A stretch of DNA of 64,000 nucleotides from an uncultured Buttiauxella sp. (GCA_946480445.1 CAMLJN010000002.1:124001-188000); one strand, 5' to 3'; shown: positions 43,745 to 56,044, numbered from the stretch's first letter. A program made the numbers and translations. Notes: generated from the sequence alone by a model not told the origin.

Positions 43745-44059
43745 CTAGTCTCTGAATCAAATGCAAAACAGCCTGTCATTTGGATTTTTGACAAACGGCG
43801 GCATTCTAAGGACAAGACGGATAAAAGTCTACCTTAAGACGAACTTTTTATGGGTATTTTGGCGCCCTGACTAAAAAAACCAGTATTGACAGGCAAAACC
43901 AGCAGCCAAACAACCAGAAGTAATCGGTTGCCAGGCCTTAAGAATGGAAATTTAATGTTGGCGGCCCCAAAAAGTGGACCAGATGGTCAAAATTAACATC
44001 ACAACAACATAAATCAGGATAAAAACCATCACTTATAGACATCTAAAATAAAAATAAAG
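43745..44059. promoter_or_regulatory. carAB upstream region
   Basis: About 315 bp without a gene. In E. coli this interval holds the distal pyrimidine-controlled P1 promoter with IHF, PepA and PurR sites. Here TTGTCA and other AT-rich blocks are seen around 43780-43800, but I cannot assign individual sites. The segment 43940-44060 shows no recognisable feature. Confidence 0.45.
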
Positions 44060-44100
44060 ACGTAACCAATAAAAACAAAAGGGCAATAAAATATTGCCCT
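44060..44100 (-). terminator. dapB terminator
   Basis: Reverse strand AGGGCAATA (44100-44092) and TATTGCCCT (44088-44080) form a perfect 9-bp stem, followed by TTTTGTTTTTATTGG. It lies about 53 bp past the dapB stop. Confidence 0.88.
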
Positions 44101-44152
44101 GTCAATCAAGTAATTATGATTGTAATAACCACATCACGATGGGTAATATCGA

Positions 44153-45016
<864 letters not shown>

Positions 45017-45070
45017 TCAGGTTAACCAGCCCAAAGCCCGGCCGCCACCCAAAAACGGCGATAATTAGAA

Positions 45071-45102
45071 TTTACTGACAAAGAGAAGGCGTTATCAGTA
45101 AA
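45071..45102. other. Inverted repeat between dapB and rihC
   Basis: TTTACTGA (45071-45078) and TCAGTAAA (45095-45102) form a perfect 8-bp inverted repeat with a 16-bp spacer, about 100 bp upstream of dapB. It could be an operator or an RNA stem; I do not recognise it. A second inverted repeat, CCTTAA/TTAAGG (45142-45161), overlaps the rihC stop. Confidence 0.4.
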
Positions 45103-45155
45103 AGCCTTTAAAACCACAATTTTTATAAGGCTAAGGCCTTTCCTTAACCTGAGCC

Positions 45156-46073
45156 TTAAGGTGCCAGAGAAAGCACCTCTGCCACCCACTGCCGGAAGCC
45201 TTCTACGTTAAGCCCCAGCGCGACGCTGGCATTTGGCTGGCGTGACAGCCGCCCTTCTATGTCCACCACAGTCGTCCCTGCGGTGTAGTCACCGTGGGTT
45301 TCCACCGCCACAAAACAGGAATGCGTGGTAAAAAGCTCGGGTTTCACAAGCCAGGCAATGGCGCAGAGATCGTGCATGCGCAGGCCGGTTGTCATGCTGC
45401 CGCTGCGATAGTGGCTGAACAGGGCGTGCAGCATTTTACCGGTCTGGCCGAGATGCGGCAGCGTTTCCAGATAAGCAGGGCTTAGCATCGCCTGGTTGGT
45501 CACATCCAGGCCGCACATCACAATCTCCAGCCCGCTTTCAAAGACGCGTGCTGCCGCCTCGGGGTCGATGGCGATATTAAATTCAGCGGTTGGCGTAAAA
45601 TTGCCGCGCCCCGCCGAACCGCCCATCATCACCAGGCGTTTAATTTTGCTTTTGCAGTCCGGGTATTGCGTGAGCAGCAGCGCGATATTGGTGAGTGGGC
45701 CTATGGTCACCAGAGTAAGAGGCTCCTCGCTGGCGTTCAGAGCCCGCCAGATCGCCTCAAAGGCAGGCAGCTCCAGCGGGTGACGCTGATGTTCGACGAA
45801 AGCATAGCCTTCCATACCCGATTCGCCATGCACGTAGGCCGCATCGCGTAGCTTGCGAACCAGCGGCGTAGCGGCCCCCTGCGCCACAGGGACATCTTTA
45901 TCCCAGAAATGCATCAGCTGTAGCGCATTGCGGGTCGTTTTATCCACCGAGACATTACCTGCAACGGTGGTGATAAGCCTTAAATCCAGCTGCGGCGCAA
46001 ACAGGGCGGCCGCAATAGCAACCGCGTCGTCAATGCCAGGATCGGTATCCAGAATAATTGGGGTTCTGCTCAT
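45156..46073 (-). CDS. rihC: Ribonucleoside hydrolase RihC
   Basis: Cleaves purine and pyrimidine ribonucleosides to base and ribose. 305 residues (E. coli 304). The Ca-binding signature [20 protein letters not shown] is at 9-28, with [10 protein letters not shown] and the [11 protein letters not shown] segment containing the active-site histidine region. ATG at 46073 with GGAGGAAG. The ispH terminator ends three bases before this Shine-Dalgarno. Confidence 0.95.
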   Translation of the reverse strand: MSRTPIILDTDPGIDDAVAIAAALFAPQLDLRLITTVAGNVSVDKTTRNALQLMHFWDKDVPVAQGAATPLVRKLRDAAYVHGESGMEGYAFVEHQRHPLELPAFEAIWRALNASEEPLTLVTIGPLTNIALLLTQYPDCKSKIKRLVMMGGSAGRGNFTPTAEFNIAIDPEAAARVFESGLEIVMCGLDVTNQAMLSPAYLETLPHLGQTGKMLHALFSHYRSGSMTTGLRMHDLCAIAWLVKPELFTTHSCFVAVETHGDYTAGTTVVDIEGRLSRQPNASVALGLNVEGFRQWVAEVLSLAP

Positions 46074-46084
46074 GCTTCCTCCAT

Positions 46085-46116
46085 AAAAAATGCCAGACGT
46101 TTTTACCCGTCTGGCA
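46085..46116 (-). terminator. Terminator between ispH and rihC
   Basis: Reverse strand TGCCAGACG (46116-46108) and CGTCTGGCA (46099-46091) form a perfect 9-bp stem with a TTTTTT tract (46090-46085). The tract runs directly into the rihC Shine-Dalgarno (46082-46075). Confidence 0.88.
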
Positions 46117-46143
46117 TCATCTCATATCTGAAAAAAGCTTACG

Positions 46144-47094
46144 TTATTCTACTTCACGAACGTCCATACGCAGCTCTTTGGGCACCTCAAAAACAATGTT
46201 CTCTTCACGCCCGGTCAGCTCGCGGGTTTCGCTGCCGCCCAGCTCGCGCAGGCGGGCAAGCACGTTCTGCACCAGAATATCCGGCGCCGATGCACCTGCG
46301 GTCACGCCGACACAGCCCGCCGCCTTCACCCACTCTTCCTGAATATCTGTGGCATCGTCAATCAGGTAGGCGGATTTACCCATGCGCTGGGCAAGCTCGG
46401 CCAGGCGATTGGAGTTGGAGGAGTTTTTCGAACCGACCACCAGCACCACGTCCGCTTCGTCTGCCAGCGCTCGCACGGCTTCCTGACGGTTGGTGGTGGC
46501 GTAGCAGATATCGTCTTTGCGCGGACCGATGATTTTCGGGAAGCGTCTGCGCAGCGCGTCAATCACGTCGGAGGTATCGTCCACGGAAAGCGTGGTCTGC
46601 GTCATAAACGACAGCCTGGCTTCGTCTTTCACGCTCAGCTTGCTGACATCTTCCGGAGATTCAACCAGATACATGCCGCCCTTCGGATTGCTGTACTGAC
46701 CCATGGTGCCTTCCACTTCCGGGTGGCCTGCATGGCCAATCAGAATGGACTCTTCACCACGACGGCTGGCGCGCGCCACTTCCATATGCACTTTGGTCAC
46801 CAGCGGGCAGGTCGCGTCAAACACCGTTAAATCACGGCCTTTCGCTTCGTTGCGCACCGCCTGGGAAACCCCATGCGCCGAGAAAATCAAAATCGCACCG
46901 TCCGGCACTTCGCTGATTTGCTCGATGAAAATAGCACCGCGTTCGCGCAGGCTGTCTACCACATAGCGGTTATGTACCACTTCGTGACGGACATAAATGG
47001 GCGCGCCGTAAATGGCCAGCGCGTTTTCCACAATGCTGATAGCGCGGTCGACCCCGGCACAAAAGCCGCGTGGGTTAGCCAACAGGATCTGCAT
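46144..47094 (-). CDS. ispH: 4-hydroxy-3-methylbut-2-enyl diphosphate reductase
   Basis: Last step of the MEP isoprenoid pathway, giving IPP and DMAPP. 316 residues. Fe-S cluster cysteines C12 (GFCAGV), C96 (DATCPL) and C197 (ICYATT) and the active-site residues H124 and E126 (HPEVEGT) are present. Start codon lies 20 bp inside the end of fkpB. Last gene of the ribF-ileS-lspA-fkpB-ispH operon. Confidence 0.98.
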   Translation of the reverse strand: MQILLANPRGFCAGVDRAISIVENALAIYGAPIYVRHEVVHNRYVVDSLRERGAIFIEQISEVPDGAILIFSAHGVSQAVRNEAKGRDLTVFDATCPLVTKVHMEVARASRRGEESILIGHAGHPEVEGTMGQYSNPKGGMYLVESPEDVSKLSVKDEARLSFMTQTTLSVDDTSDVIDALRRRFPKIIGPRKDDICYATTNRQEAVRALADEADVVLVVGSKNSSNSNRLAELAQRMGKSAYLIDDATDIQEEWVKAAGCVGVTAGASAPDILVQNVLARLRELGGSETRELTGREENIVFEVPKELRMDVREVE

Positions 47095-47545
47095 TTAACG
47101 CCTCCAGTACCGGGTTAATTTCCAGCACTTCGATATCAAAATGAATGGTTTGCCCGGCGAGCGGGTGATTAAAGTCAACGGTGATGGAATCCCCGTTCAC
47201 TTCACGCACGACGCCCGGCATCTCGCTGCCATCCATTGCGGTAAAAAGCATTATCGCGCCCGGTTCCGGCTCGCCCGCGTCGACGAACTCACGACGCGAG
47301 AAATACTGGATCATATCCGGGCTGGGAATACCAAATGCGGACTCCGGGGCCAGAGAAAAAGCCTTCTTGTCCCCGACTTTCAGGCCCACCAGCTGATCTT
47401 CCAGACCCGGCGACAAAGTTTCATCGCCGAGCGTGAACAGCGCCGGTTTCCCGTTGTTACGGGTGGATTCTGCGGTGGAGCCGTCTTCGAGTTTCAGCGT
47501 GAAATGCACGAATACTCTGCTGTTAGCCTGTATCGACTCAGCCAT
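47075..47545 (-). CDS. fkpB: FKBP-type peptidyl-prolyl isomerase FkpB (SlpA)
   Basis: Cytoplasmic SlyD-like prolyl isomerase of 156 residues, containing an FKBP domain interrupted by an IF domain ([20 protein letters not shown] region). E. coli FkpB has 149 residues and stops one base before ispH. Here the frame continues seven codons (ending NADPVG) into ispH. Spacing to lspA is 3 bp. Confidence 0.95.
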   Translation of the reverse strand: MAESIQANSRVFVHFTLKLEDGSTAESTRNNGKPALFTLGDETLSPGLEDQLVGLKVGDKKAFSLAPESAFGIPSPDMIQYFSRREFVDAGEPEPGAIMLFTAMDGSEMPGVVREVNGDSITVDFNHPLAGQTIHFDIEVLEINPVLEALNADPVG

Positions 47546-47548
47546 TGG

Positions 47549-48055
47549 TTACCCTTTTTGCTTAGCAGGCTTGTCGGAGGAGACAAAGAACCCCTCCAGC
47601 ACAATCAGCGCCGCACCGATACAGATTGCCGTATCGGCCAGGTTGAAGGTGGCAAAGTGCCAGTCGCCCACGTAAAAGTCGATCATATCAACCACAAAAC
47701 CGTGCCAGAGCCTGTCGAACAGGTTGCCGAGCGCGCCGCCGATAATTAAAGCATAGGCGATATTATTCAGCTTCTGGCTCGCTTTGGCACGATACATCAG
47801 CACCGCCAGCACCACGCAAATACCGATAGCGATACCCGCGAAGAACCAGCGCTGCCAGCCGCCTTTGTCGGCCAGGAAGCTAAACGCCGCGCCGTAGTTA
47901 CGGGCATAGTGCAGGTTCAGCGACGGGAACAGCGATACGGTGTCCCCCAGCATGAAATGCTGGAGGATAAGGTATTTACTGCCCAGATCGACGATCAGCA
48001 CCACGACCACCAGCCACAGCCAGCGCAGGCCGGTAGAAAGAATCGGTTTAGTCAT
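47549..48055 (-). CDS. lspA: Lipoprotein signal peptidase (signal peptidase II)
   Basis: Membrane aspartyl protease that removes signal peptides from diacylglyceryl prolipoproteins. 168 residues with four membrane segments. Catalytic aspartates D123 (FVVDMIDFY) and D141 (FNLADTAI). The ATG overlaps the ileS stop by one base (TGATG). Confidence 0.97.
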   Translation of the reverse strand: MTKPILSTGLRWLWLVVVVLIVDLGSKYLILQHFMLGDTVSLFPSLNLHYARNYGAAFSFLADKGGWQRWFFAGIAIGICVVLAVLMYRAKASQKLNNIAYALIIGGALGNLFDRLWHGFVVDMIDFYVGDWHFATFNLADTAICIGAALIVLEGFFVSSDKPAKQKG

Positions 48056-50871
48056 CAGGCAAACTTACGTTTTTCGCCGTCACCGGCTACGTTGCTGACA
48101 CAGCGGCCGCAGATCTCTGCGTGTTCCGCTACCTGACCGACATCGGTGGTGTAATGCCAGCAGCGCGGGCACTTCTCACCGTCGGCTTTACGGAGTGCAA
48201 CTTTCAGCCCTTTGAGAATTTCGCTTGGCTGAGCGTCGTCCGTTGCCTGCGCATAATCCGCAACTTCCGCAGCAGAGGTCAACAGGACAAATCGCAGTTC
48301 TTCACCGAGGCTGTTTAGCTTCGCCGCCAGTTCACTGTCCGCATACAGGGTCACTGCTGCTTCCAGAGAGCCACCAACGCGCTTATCAGCACGGGCCTGC
48401 TCGATGACTTTGTTTACTTCGCCACGTACGGTCAGCAGCGTATCCCAGTACTCGTTGTTCATCGCTTCGCTATCGGCGAGGCCAAACAGACCTTCATACC
48501 ATTCGCCGGTAAAGACATACTGCTCGCGTTTACCCGGCAGGTAGCCCCAGATCTCGTCTGCGGTAAAGGACATGATCGGTGCCATCCAGCGAACCAGCGC
48601 TTCTGCAATGTGGTACAGCGCGGTCTGGCAGCTGCGGCGCGCCACGCTGTCTGCTTTCGCGGTGTACTGGCGATCTTTGATGATGTCGAGGTAGAACGAG
48701 CCCATCTCCACGGAGCAGAAACGCATCAGACGCTGCACCACTTCGTGGAAATCGTAGCTCTCATAAGAGGCCAGGATATCGGCCTGTGCTTCCTGCGCAC
48801 AGCCTACAGCCCAGCGATCCAAGGTCACCATCTCTTCCGGTTTCACCATATCGGTTTCCGGATTAAAGCCGTTCAGGTTGGCCAGCAGGAAACGCGCGGT
48901 GTTACGAATACGACGATAAGAATCAGCGGCGCGCTTGAGGATCTCATCGGACACCGCCATTTCGCCGGTGTAATCGGTAGAGGCGACCCACAGACGCAGA
49001 ATATCCGCACCCAGTTTGTTCATCACATCCTGAGGCGATACGGTGTTACCGATGGATTTGGACATCTTGCGTCCCTGGCCATCGACGGTAAAGCCGTGCG
49101 TCAACACCTGGCGGTATGGCGCTTTGCCTTTCATGGCGGTAGAAATCATCAGCGAGGACATAAACCAGCCGCGATGCTGATCCGAGCCTTCCAGATACAT
49201 ATCTGCCGCGTGACCGCCGAATTCCGGGCGCACATCCACCACGGAGGAATGCGTGGAACCGGAATCGAACCAGACGTCCAGCGTGTCCGGTACTTTAGTG
49301 TAGTTATCGGCATCGTCACCCATGATGTCGCGCGGATCGAGATCCCACCAGGCCTGGATACCGTCCTGCTCTACGCGCTTAGCGACTTCTTCCATCAGCT
49401 CCAGCGTACGCGGGTGCAGCTCTTCGGTCTCTTTATGCACAAACAGAGACATTGGCACGCCCCAGGTACGCTGACGGGAGATACACCAGTCAGGACGGTT
49501 CGCCACCATGGATTCGATACGCGCCTGGCCCCAGTCAGGGATCCACTGCACGCCTTTGATCTCTTTCAGAGACTGCTCGCGCAGGCCTTTCTGATCCATG
49601 CTGACAAACCACTGCGGCGTCGCGCGGAAAATGATCGGCGTTTTGTGACGCCAGCAGTGCGGGTAGCTGTGCAGCAGTTTTTCAACGTGCAGCAGTACGC
49701 CTTTATCACGCAGGATATTAACGATCAGATCGTTGGCTTTGAACACCTGCACGCCGTCCAGACCTTCATAGGTGCCGGGCAGATAGCAGCCGTCCGGGCC
49801 AACCGGGTTAGCGATTTCCAGACCATATTTCTGGCTGATAACGTAGTCGTCCGGGCCGTGGCCACCGGCGGTATGCACCGCACCGGTACCGGCTTCCAGC
49901 GTAACGTGATCGCCCAGGATCGCCGGCACGTCGAAGTCCAGGAACGGGTGCTTAAAGCGCATCAGCTCAAGCGCTGCACCTTTCGCGGTACCCAGGATCT
50001 GCCACTCGCTCACCGCCGCGCTTTTCATAACGCCTTCGAGCAGATCTTTTGCCACGATCAGCGCCTGGCCTGCAACCTGCACCAGCACATACTCAAATTC
50101 AGCGTTCAGAGATACAGCACGGTTAGCGGGCAGGGTCCACGGCGTGGTGGTCCAGATAACCATGGAAACCGGGCCGTTAACCTGCGCGGCACCAAACTTC
50201 GCTTTCACCGCGTCGGCATCAACGGCCTGGAAATTAACGAAGATAGACGGAGAGGTCTTGTCGTAGTACTCCACTTCCGCTTCAGCCAGCGCTGAACGGC
50301 AGTCGACGCACCAGTGCACCGGTTTCGCCCCTTTGTGCAGGTGGCCGTTACCGATGATTTTGCCGAGCGCACGGATGATATTCGCTTCGGTGTTGAAATC
50401 CATGGTCAGATACGGACGAGACCAGTCACCCAGCACGCCCAGACGGATAAAGTCTGCACGCTGGCCATCAACCTGCTCTGCCGCGTATTTACGGCATTGC
50501 GCACGGAATTCCGCCGCCGAGACTTTCTCGCCAGGTTTACCGATCAGCTGCTCTACCTTCAGCTCAATGGGCAGGCCGTGGCAGTCCCAGCCCGGCACGT
50601 ACGGGGAATCAAAACCGGAAAGCCCTTTGGACTTCACGATAATGTCTTTCAGAATCTTGTTAACCGAGTGACCAATGTGAATGCTGCCGTTCGCGTAAGG
50701 AGGGCCGTCATGCAGGATGAAGGATTTTTTGCCTTTTTTTGCATTACGGATGATGCCGTACAGATCATCACCGTTCCAGCGCGCCAGCATGCCCGGTTCG
50801 CGTTTGGCGAGATCGCCACGCATCGGGAACCCTGTTTCCGGCAGGTTCAGGGTAGATTTAAAGTCACTCAT
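48055..50871 (-). CDS. ileS: Isoleucyl-tRNA synthetase
   Basis: Class I synthetase of 938 residues, same length as E. coli. HIGH at 65-68 (SIHIGHS), KMSKS near 602-606 ([10 protein letters not shown]), CP1 editing domain between, and a C-terminal zinc finger with the CPRCWH and CGRCVSN cysteine pairs. It lies between ribF (41 bp upstream) and lspA. Confidence 0.98.
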   Translation of the reverse strand: MSDFKSTLNLPETGFPMRGDLAKREPGMLARWNGDDLYGIIRNAKKGKKSFILHDGPPYANGSIHIGHSVNKILKDIIVKSKGLSGFDSPYVPGWDCHGLPIELKVEQLIGKPGEKVSAAEFRAQCRKYAAEQVDGQRADFIRLGVLGDWSRPYLTMDFNTEANIIRALGKIIGNGHLHKGAKPVHWCVDCRSALAEAEVEYYDKTSPSIFVNFQAVDADAVKAKFGAAQVNGPVSMVIWTTTPWTLPANRAVSLNAEFEYVLVQVAGQALIVAKDLLEGVMKSAAVSEWQILGTAKGAALELMRFKHPFLDFDVPAILGDHVTLEAGTGAVHTAGGHGPDDYVISQKYGLEIANPVGPDGCYLPGTYEGLDGVQVFKANDLIVNILRDKGVLLHVEKLLHSYPHCWRHKTPIIFRATPQWFVSMDQKGLREQSLKEIKGVQWIPDWGQARIESMVANRPDWCISRQRTWGVPMSLFVHKETEELHPRTLELMEEVAKRVEQDGIQAWWDLDPRDIMGDDADNYTKVPDTLDVWFDSGSTHSSVVDVRPEFGGHAADMYLEGSDQHRGWFMSSLMISTAMKGKAPYRQVLTHGFTVDGQGRKMSKSIGNTVSPQDVMNKLGADILRLWVASTDYTGEMAVSDEILKRAADSYRRIRNTARFLLANLNGFNPETDMVKPEEMVTLDRWAVGCAQEAQADILASYESYDFHEVVQRLMRFCSVEMGSFYLDIIKDRQYTAKADSVARRSCQTALYHIAEALVRWMAPIMSFTADEIWGYLPGKREQYVFTGEWYEGLFGLADSEAMNNEYWDTLLTVRGEVNKVIEQARADKRVGGSLEAAVTLYADSELAAKLNSLGEELRFVLLTSAAEVADYAQATDDAQPSEILKGLKVALRKADGEKCPRCWHYTTDVGQVAEHAEICGRCVSNVAGDGEKRKFA

Positions 50872-50912
50872 TAGATTCTCGGTTCCGTATTTCGGTGTTG
50901 AGGAAAGTCTGC

Positions 50913-51845
50913 TCAGGTTTTTGACCCGAAAAACTCGCGGGCTGTTACCACGTCTTTTGCGATTTGCGCCTTGAGTTCATCAAGAGAGGCAAATCGCTGT
51001 TCATTGCGTATCTTTTTACGCAGCACCACATCTATATGGCGCCCATAAAGGTCCATTACAACGTCCAGCAAATGGACTTCTAACTGCTGGCGAATTCCCG
51101 CCACCGTTGGGCGGGTGCCGATATTGGCGACGCCAGGCAACAGCCTGTCGCCGAGGCCCGCCACTTCCACCGCATAAACGCCTTTGACCGGGGAAACCTG
51201 ACGACGCAGCGGTAGGTTTGCCGTCGGGAAGCCGATAGTGCGCCCCAGTTCATCGCCGTGAACAACGCGTCCGGAGAGGGTAAAGGGATGGCCAAGCAGG
51301 CTTTGGGCAAGCTCAAGATCGTCATCCGCCAGCGCCTGACGAACCGCCGTGCTGCTGATGCGTACGCCACCTTCACAAAACGTTTGCGTGCTGGTGACGT
51401 CAAAGCCGTATTCCAGGCCTGCCTTCTGTAATAACAAGAAATCCCCCTGGCGACCAGCACCAAAGCGGAAATCATCCCCGACGGCGAGAAATTTCACCCC
51501 GAGGCGGTCAACCAGCAGATCGCTGACAAAGTTTTGCGCCGTTAAAGCGGCGAAACGGCGGTCAAATCTGACACACAGGACATAGTCCACACCGCATTCC
51601 GCCAGATAACGCAGCTTTTCGCGCAGCCGCGTCAGGCGTGCGGGAGCTTTACCGGCGGCAAAGAGCTCAAGCGGCTGCGGCTCGAATATCATGACCATCA
51701 CCGGAAGATTGCGCGCACGCCCTTCCGCACACAGCCCCTGTAGCAGAGACTTGTGGCCTCGATGCACGCCATCAAAGTTGCCAATGGTGAGGACACACCC
51801 GTGGTGACTCTGGCGCAAATTATGTATGCCGCGTATCAGCTTCAT
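50913..51845 (-). CDS. ribF: Bifunctional riboflavin kinase/FAD synthetase
   Basis: Makes FMN and FAD from riboflavin. 310 residues (E. coli 313). N-terminal adenylyltransferase with [12 protein letters not shown] (about 20-31) and [12 protein letters not shown]-terminal flavokinase with [11 protein letters not shown] (about 206-216). First gene of the operon leading to ispH, divergent from rpsT. Confidence 0.97.
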   Translation of the reverse strand: MKLIRGIHNLRQSHHGCVLTIGNFDGVHRGHKSLLQGLCAEGRARNLPVMVMIFEPQPLELFAAGKAPARLTRLREKLRYLAECGVDYVLCVRFDRRFAALTAQNFVSDLLVDRLGVKFLAVGDDFRFGAGRQGDFLLLQKAGLEYGFDVTSTQTFCEGGVRISSTAVRQALADDDLELAQSLLGHPFTLSGRVVHGDELGRTIGFPTANLPLRRQVSPVKGVYAVEVAGLGDRLLPGVANIGTRPTVAGIRQQLEVHLLDVVMDLYGRHIDVVLRKKIRNEQRFASLDELKAQIAKDVVTAREFFGSKT

Positions 51846-52025
51846 GGCTGGCTCAAAACAGTGGAAATCGGCGGATTATATCAACTACCACGGTGAAGGT
51901 TAACCAGCGATTGCCCCTTTGGGTTAAAGCTTTAAGGATTTCATTACCCTGAAGAGCTGTTTCAGCAAACCTGGCCCGATTGAACGAATTTTGTTACCGA
52001 AAGGCTGTATTCGCCGCCGTGAAGC

Positions 52026-52034
52026 TGGTAGAAT
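52026..52034 (+). promoter_or_regulatory. Upstream rpsT promoter element (extended -10)
   Basis: TGGTAGAAT is a -10 (TAGAAT, 52029-52034) with the extended TGn motif, in the position of rpsT P1 of E. coli. No good -35 is seen. The rest of the 325-bp ribF-rpsT spacer (51846-52170) holds no gene. Confidence 0.55.
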
Positions 52035-52094
52035 CCGCGCCATCACAACGTAAGAGGTGCCGTAAGTTTAACGGCGCTTATTTGCACAAATCCA

Positions 52095-52123
52095 TTGACA
52101 AAAGAAGGCTAACCGGGCATATT
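52095..52123 (+). promoter_or_regulatory. Main rpsT promoter (P2)
   Basis: Perfect -35 TTGACA (52095-52100), 17 bp, -10 CATATT (52118-52123). A GC-rich stretch (CCTCGG) follows the -10, as in ribosomal promoters under stringent control. Sequence agrees with E. coli rpsT P2. Confidence 0.8.
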
Positions 52124-52149
52124 CCTCGGCCTTTGAATTGTCCACATAG

Positions 52150-52434
<285 letters not shown>

Positions 52435-52460
52435 TCGCCCTTCTGTTGTCAGCTTTAATA

Positions 52461-52487
52461 AAAACCGGCTAACGCCGGTTTTTTTAT
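52461..52487 (+). terminator. rpsT terminator
   Basis: CCGGC (52465-52469) and GCCGG (52474-52478) with loop TAAC, extended by flanking A and T residues, followed by TTTTTTT. Confidence 0.92.
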
Positions 52488-52502
52488 GTCCTGAAGATAA
52501 CG

Positions 52503-53390
52503 CTACTTAAAGAGCGCCGAGTAATCGCGCTTGCAGACGCGCTGCACCGCCGGGTGCTGGATCATGCGTTCAGCAAATATAGCGTGATACTCTTCCATCA
52601 CATTCTCAACCCGCCCTATCTCAACGATATTGTCGTCGTTGTAGATTTCCTGGCCGTAAAGCGTAGGCGCAACAAAGATAGCGTTGTGCGCGGCACCGAA
52701 AGCCTTCATCAGCGCGGCGTCGTCAAACTCACCGAGAATTTCTACCTTTAAGCCCTGGCTGTTAATCCAGTTAAGGATCTTGCGTCCGAGCATGGAACGG
52801 CGGCCCGGGATCAGCAGGCGTCGCGTTTCAAGGCAGGCCGGGAACGGCAGATCCGGCAGCGGATTCTGAGACCAGAAGCTAATCCCGCACTCGCCAATTT
52901 TTACGGAGAACAGGCCTTCCTGCTGCGTGGAGTCGATTGGACAGTCGGAGATGATCATATCCAGCTTATGCTGGCTCAGCTGCTCGAGCAGCATTTCGTG
53001 GGTGGACTCAAAACAGCGCAGATGAATCTGTTCATCCTCGACCACCGCCGCATCCAGCACGCCGCTTACCAGACGTTTAGAAAGCGCATCGGCAATCCCG
53101 ACGTCGAACAGCAGGCTGGACTCTTTGCGATAGTTCACAATATCCAGCATCTCCTGGCTTAGCGTATACATACGATCGGCATAGCGGAACACCAGCTGTC
53201 CCAGCTCAGAAGGCTCCAGCCCGCGACCTTTACGTTTGAACAGCTTGCCGTCCAGACGTTCTTCCAGCGCTTTGATTTGCCCGGTGATCGTTTGCGGCGT
53301 CAGATAGAGCGCTTCCGCCGCGCCCACCACCGAGCCTTCTTTACAGACATGCCAGAAATAATAAAGGTGATTGTAATTGATATGGGACAC
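52503..53390 (-). CDS. nhaR: LysR-family activator NhaR
   Basis: Sodium-responsive activator of nhaA; in E. coli it also activates pgaABCD and osmC. 295 residues. N-terminal helix-turn-helix ([20 protein letters not shown], 19-38) and a LysR effector domain. It ends SALFK, shorter than the E. coli tail. Downstream of nhaA in the same direction with a 72-bp spacer that contains a GC-rich stem. Confidence 0.95.
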   Translation of the reverse strand: MSHINYNHLYYFWHVCKEGSVVGAAEALYLTPQTITGQIKALEERLDGKLFKRKGRGLEPSELGQLVFRYADRMYTLSQEMLDIVNYRKESSLLFDVGIADALSKRLVSGVLDAAVVEDEQIHLRCFESTHEMLLEQLSQHKLDMIISDCPIDSTQQEGLFSVKIGECGISFWSQNPLPDLPFPACLETRRLLIPGRRSMLGRKILNWINSQGLKVEILGEFDDAALMKAFGAAHNAIFVAPTLYGQEIYNDDNIVEIGRVENVMEEYHAIFAERMIQHPAVQRVCKRDYSALFK

Positions 53391-53421
53391 GCGCTTTCAC
53401 TCCCTGAGAGATTCTCCATGG

Positions 53422-53446
53422 GCTGGCGGCGGGTCAGGCCGCCAGC
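53422..53446 (-). other. GC-rich stem between nhaA and nhaR
   Basis: GCTGGCGGC (53422-53430) pairs perfectly with GCCGCCAGC (53438-53446), loop of 7. No U tract follows, so it is more likely a stabilising or attenuating intercistronic stem than a full terminator. Confidence 0.55.
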
Positions 53447-53462
53447 GGTAAAATGAATGCTG

Positions 53463-54632
53463 TTATTCTGCCGATGAAAAACGGCTTCTCAGCATACTGT
53501 ACCCCACCACGGCGGAAAGCAACGATCCGAGCAGGATACCCAGCTTCGCCCAGGTAATCAGGGCAGGATCGGCGCTGCCAAAGGCAAGCGAAGCGATAAA
53601 AATCGACATGGTAAAGCCAATCCCGCACAGCACGCCTATCGCCATAATATCCTTGCTTGTGGTCCCCTCAGGCAGGCTCGCCAGCTTTAATTTTAGCGCC
53701 GCCCAGCAAAATAAGCTGATGCCCAGCGGTTTACCGATAAACAGGCCAGCAACGATGCCCATCGGCAGCAACGACGTTAAGCCCGCAAAAGTGACGCCGT
53801 CGAGGGAGACGCCAGCATTGGCAAAAGCAAACAGCGGCAGAATCAGGAACGCCACCCACGGATGCAGAATATGCTCCAGTTCACGCGCAGGCGAACGCCC
53901 TTCTTTCTCTTTAAGCGGGATGAGGAAACCAATAATCACCCCGGCGAGCGTAGCGTGGACGCCTGATTTCAGTACCGCCGTCCACAGCACCAAGCCCACC
54001 AGAATATACAGGCCGGTACGGCGGACATTGCAGATATTCAGCAGGCCCAGCACCGCAATCGCGCCTGCCGCCACGGCCAGCGAAAGCAGTGAGAGATCGC
54101 TGGTATAGAACAGAGCAATAATCACGATCGCGCCCAGATCGTCGATAATCGCCAGCGCCATCAGGAATACCTTCAGCGCAACCGGTACGCGGTTGCCCAG
54201 CAGCGCCAGGATACCCAACGCAAAGGCAATATCCGTGGCAGCCGGAATCGCCCAGCCTTCCCGGGTAACGGGGTCCTGATAGTTAAAAACAAGATAGAGG
54301 ACAGCAGGGACAACCATGCCCCCCAGCGCGGCAATCATCGGGAAAGCAGCCTGGCGACGGCTCGCCAGCGATCCCTCTACCATCTCCCGTTTGACTTCCA
54401 GACCGATCATCAGGAAGAAGATCGCCATTAATGCATCGTTGACCCACAGCAGCAGGTTTTTATTAATATCCAGCGAGCCAATGCGCACTTCGACAGGCGT
54501 TTCCAGAAATGCCTGATAAAAGTGGCTGCTGACATCGAGGTTCGCCAGAATCATCGCCGCAGAGGCGGCAAGGATCAGCAGAATGCCGCCTGCGGCATCC
54601 CCCTGGAAAAAGCGTTGTATTGTTTTCGTCAT
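53463..54632 (-). CDS. nhaA: Na+/H+ antiporter NhaA
   Basis: Electrogenic 2H+/Na+(Li+) exchanger for salt and alkaline pH tolerance. 389 residues, about twelve membrane helices. The ion-binding pair D164-D165 (AIIDDLGAI) and D134 (AATDIAF) are shifted by one relative to E. coli D163/D164/D133. The long periplasmic beta-hairpin segment is at about 45-58. The 216 bp upstream to dnaJ hold only its promoter and the dnaJ terminator; E. coli hokC/IS sequences are absent. Confidence 0.97.
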   Translation of the reverse strand: MTKTIQRFFQGDAAGGILLILAASAAMILANLDVSSHFYQAFLETPVEVRIGSLDINKNLLLWVNDALMAIFFLMIGLEVKREMVEGSLASRRQAAFPMIAALGGMVVPAVLYLVFNYQDPVTREGWAIPAATDIAFALGILALLGNRVPVALKVFLMALAIIDDLGAIVIIALFYTSDLSLLSLAVAAGAIAVLGLLNICNVRRTGLYILVGLVLWTAVLKSGVHATLAGVIIGFLIPLKEKEGRSPARELEHILHPWVAFLILPLFAFANAGVSLDGVTFAGLTSLLPMGIVAGLFIGKPLGISLFCWAALKLKLASLPEGTTSKDIMAIGVLCGIGFTMSIFIASLAFGSADPALITWAKLGILLGSLLSAVVGYSMLRSRFSSAE

Positions 54633-54786
54633 TCTTTCACCCTACTTTCAAGCAGCACGACAGGTAAGCCGCTTACAGGTTGTCAAAATAACAGTTATAA
54701 CCACTCGATAAAAGCAGATTAAATTGCAGCTTTAGATCGAAAAAAACGAGGTGTTAACGGAGAGGACTTCAGCGCAGGCCATAAAT

Positions 54787-54825
54787 AAAAAAACCTGAAC
54801 CGCGCTTAGGCTGATTCAGGTTTTT
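54787..54825 (-). terminator. dnaKJ operon terminator
   Basis: Reverse strand AAACCTGAA (54823-54815) and TTCAGGTTT (54799-54791) form a 9-bp stem followed by further T residues. It lies about 24 bp past the dnaJ stop. Confidence 0.88.
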
Positions 54826-54848
54826 GTTTGTAAGCCGGAGGCGACAGA

Positions 54849-55985
54849 TTATTTGGTTAAATCATCAAAGAATCTTTTCACGCCATCAAAGAAGCTTTTG
54901 GAACGCGGGCTGTTTTTCTCACCGCTCGGTCCACCGAAGCTTTCTTCCAGATCGCGCAGCAGCTGCTTCTGTTTTTCATTCAGGCTGACCGGCGTTTCCA
55001 CCACCACGCGGCACAGCAGATCGCCCTGCGCACCACCGCGTACGGATTTCACCCCTTTACCGCGCATTCTGAACAGCTTGCCCGTTTGCGTCTCACCCGG
55101 CACCTTCAGATTCACACGGCCATCGAGCGTCGGTACTTCGATCTCGCCGCCTAAAGCCGCCATTGCAAAGTTAATCGGCACTTCGCAGTACAGGTTATTG
55201 CCTTCACGTTCGAAGATTGGGTGCTGCTTAACCTGCACCTGAACATACAGATCGCCCGCCGGCGCGCCATGTTCACCGGCTTCACCTTCACCGGCAAGAC
55301 GAATGCGATCGCCGGTATCCACGCCAGCCGGGATCTTCACCGACAGGGTTTTGGTTTTCTCTACGCGACCATGGCCATGGCAGGCGTTGCACGGATCTTT
55401 GATGATCGACCCGCGGCCCTGACAGTGCGGACAGCTTTGCTGTACCGTAAAGAAGCCCTGGCGCATCTGTACCTGACCTGCACCGTGACAGGTTGGACAG
55501 GTCTGCGGCTTGGAACCGGACTTCGCGCCGCTGCCGTGGCAGACATCGCACTCTTCAAGCGTAGGAATGCGGATCTCTTTGGTTACGCCGCGAACCGCTT
55601 CTTCCAGCGTTAAATCCATGTTGTAGCGCAAATCGGCACCGCGTGCGGCGCGCTGACGGCGGCCACCGCCAAAGATATCGCCAAATACGTCACCAAAGAT
55701 ATCGCTGAAGTCAGCACCGCCGCCGCCGAAGCCGCCGCCACCACCACCCATACCGCCCTGCTCAAACGCGGCATGACCATACTGGTCGTAAGCCGCACGT
55801 TTTTGCTCGTCGGTCAGGATTTCGTATGCTTCTTTGATTTCTTTAAACTTACCTTCGGCCTCTTTATCACCCTGGTTACGGTCCGGGTGGAATTTCATCG
55901 CCAGGCGTTTGTAAGCTTTTTTGATTTCACGCTCGTCCGCGGACTTCGGGACGCCTAAAACCTCGTAATAGTCTCTCTTCGCCAT
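54849..55985 (-). CDS. dnaJ: Chaperone DnaJ (Hsp40)
   Basis: Delivers substrates to DnaK and stimulates its ATPase. 378 residues. J domain with HPD at 33-35, glycine/phenylalanine-rich linker (about 76-108), four CxxCxGxG zinc repeats (about 145-205, e.g. [32 protein letters not shown]), and two C-terminal substrate-binding domains. Cotranscribed downstream of dnaK. Confidence 0.98.
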   Translation of the reverse strand: MAKRDYYEVLGVPKSADEREIKKAYKRLAMKFHPDRNQGDKEAEGKFKEIKEAYEILTDEQKRAAYDQYGHAAFEQGGMGGGGGGFGGGGADFSDIFGDVFGDIFGGGRRQRAARGADLRYNMDLTLEEAVRGVTKEIRIPTLEECDVCHGSGAKSGSKPQTCPTCHGAGQVQMRQGFFTVQQSCPHCQGRGSIIKDPCNACHGHGRVEKTKTLSVKIPAGVDTGDRIRLAGEGEAGEHGAPAGDLYVQVQVKQHPIFEREGNNLYCEVPINFAMAALGGEIEVPTLDGRVNLKVPGETQTGKLFRMRGKGVKSVRGGAQGDLLCRVVVETPVSLNEKQKQLLRDLEESFGGPSGEKNSPRSKSFFDGVKRFFDDLTK

Positions 55986-56011
55986 CTCTTTGTTCTGCCC
56001 CTAACATGCGT

Positions 56012-56044
56012 GCACGGGCGTGGAGAAAACTCCTACGCCCGTGC
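56012..56044 (-). other. Strong hairpin in the dnaK-dnaJ spacer
   Basis: A perfect 10-bp stem (GCACGGGCGT 56012-56021 with ACGCCCGTGC 56035-56044) continues as GGAG/CTCC with an AAAA loop, one bulge between. There is no U run. Such a stem may set the dnaK to dnaJ ratio by partial attenuation or by protecting the dnaK mRNA end. Confidence 0.7.

Noticed and set aside
48610-50295. Forward-strand frame of 561 codons opposite ileS
   Set aside because: It mirrors ileS codons; the translation has no recognisable domain and is rich in histidine and arginine as expected of a shadow frame.
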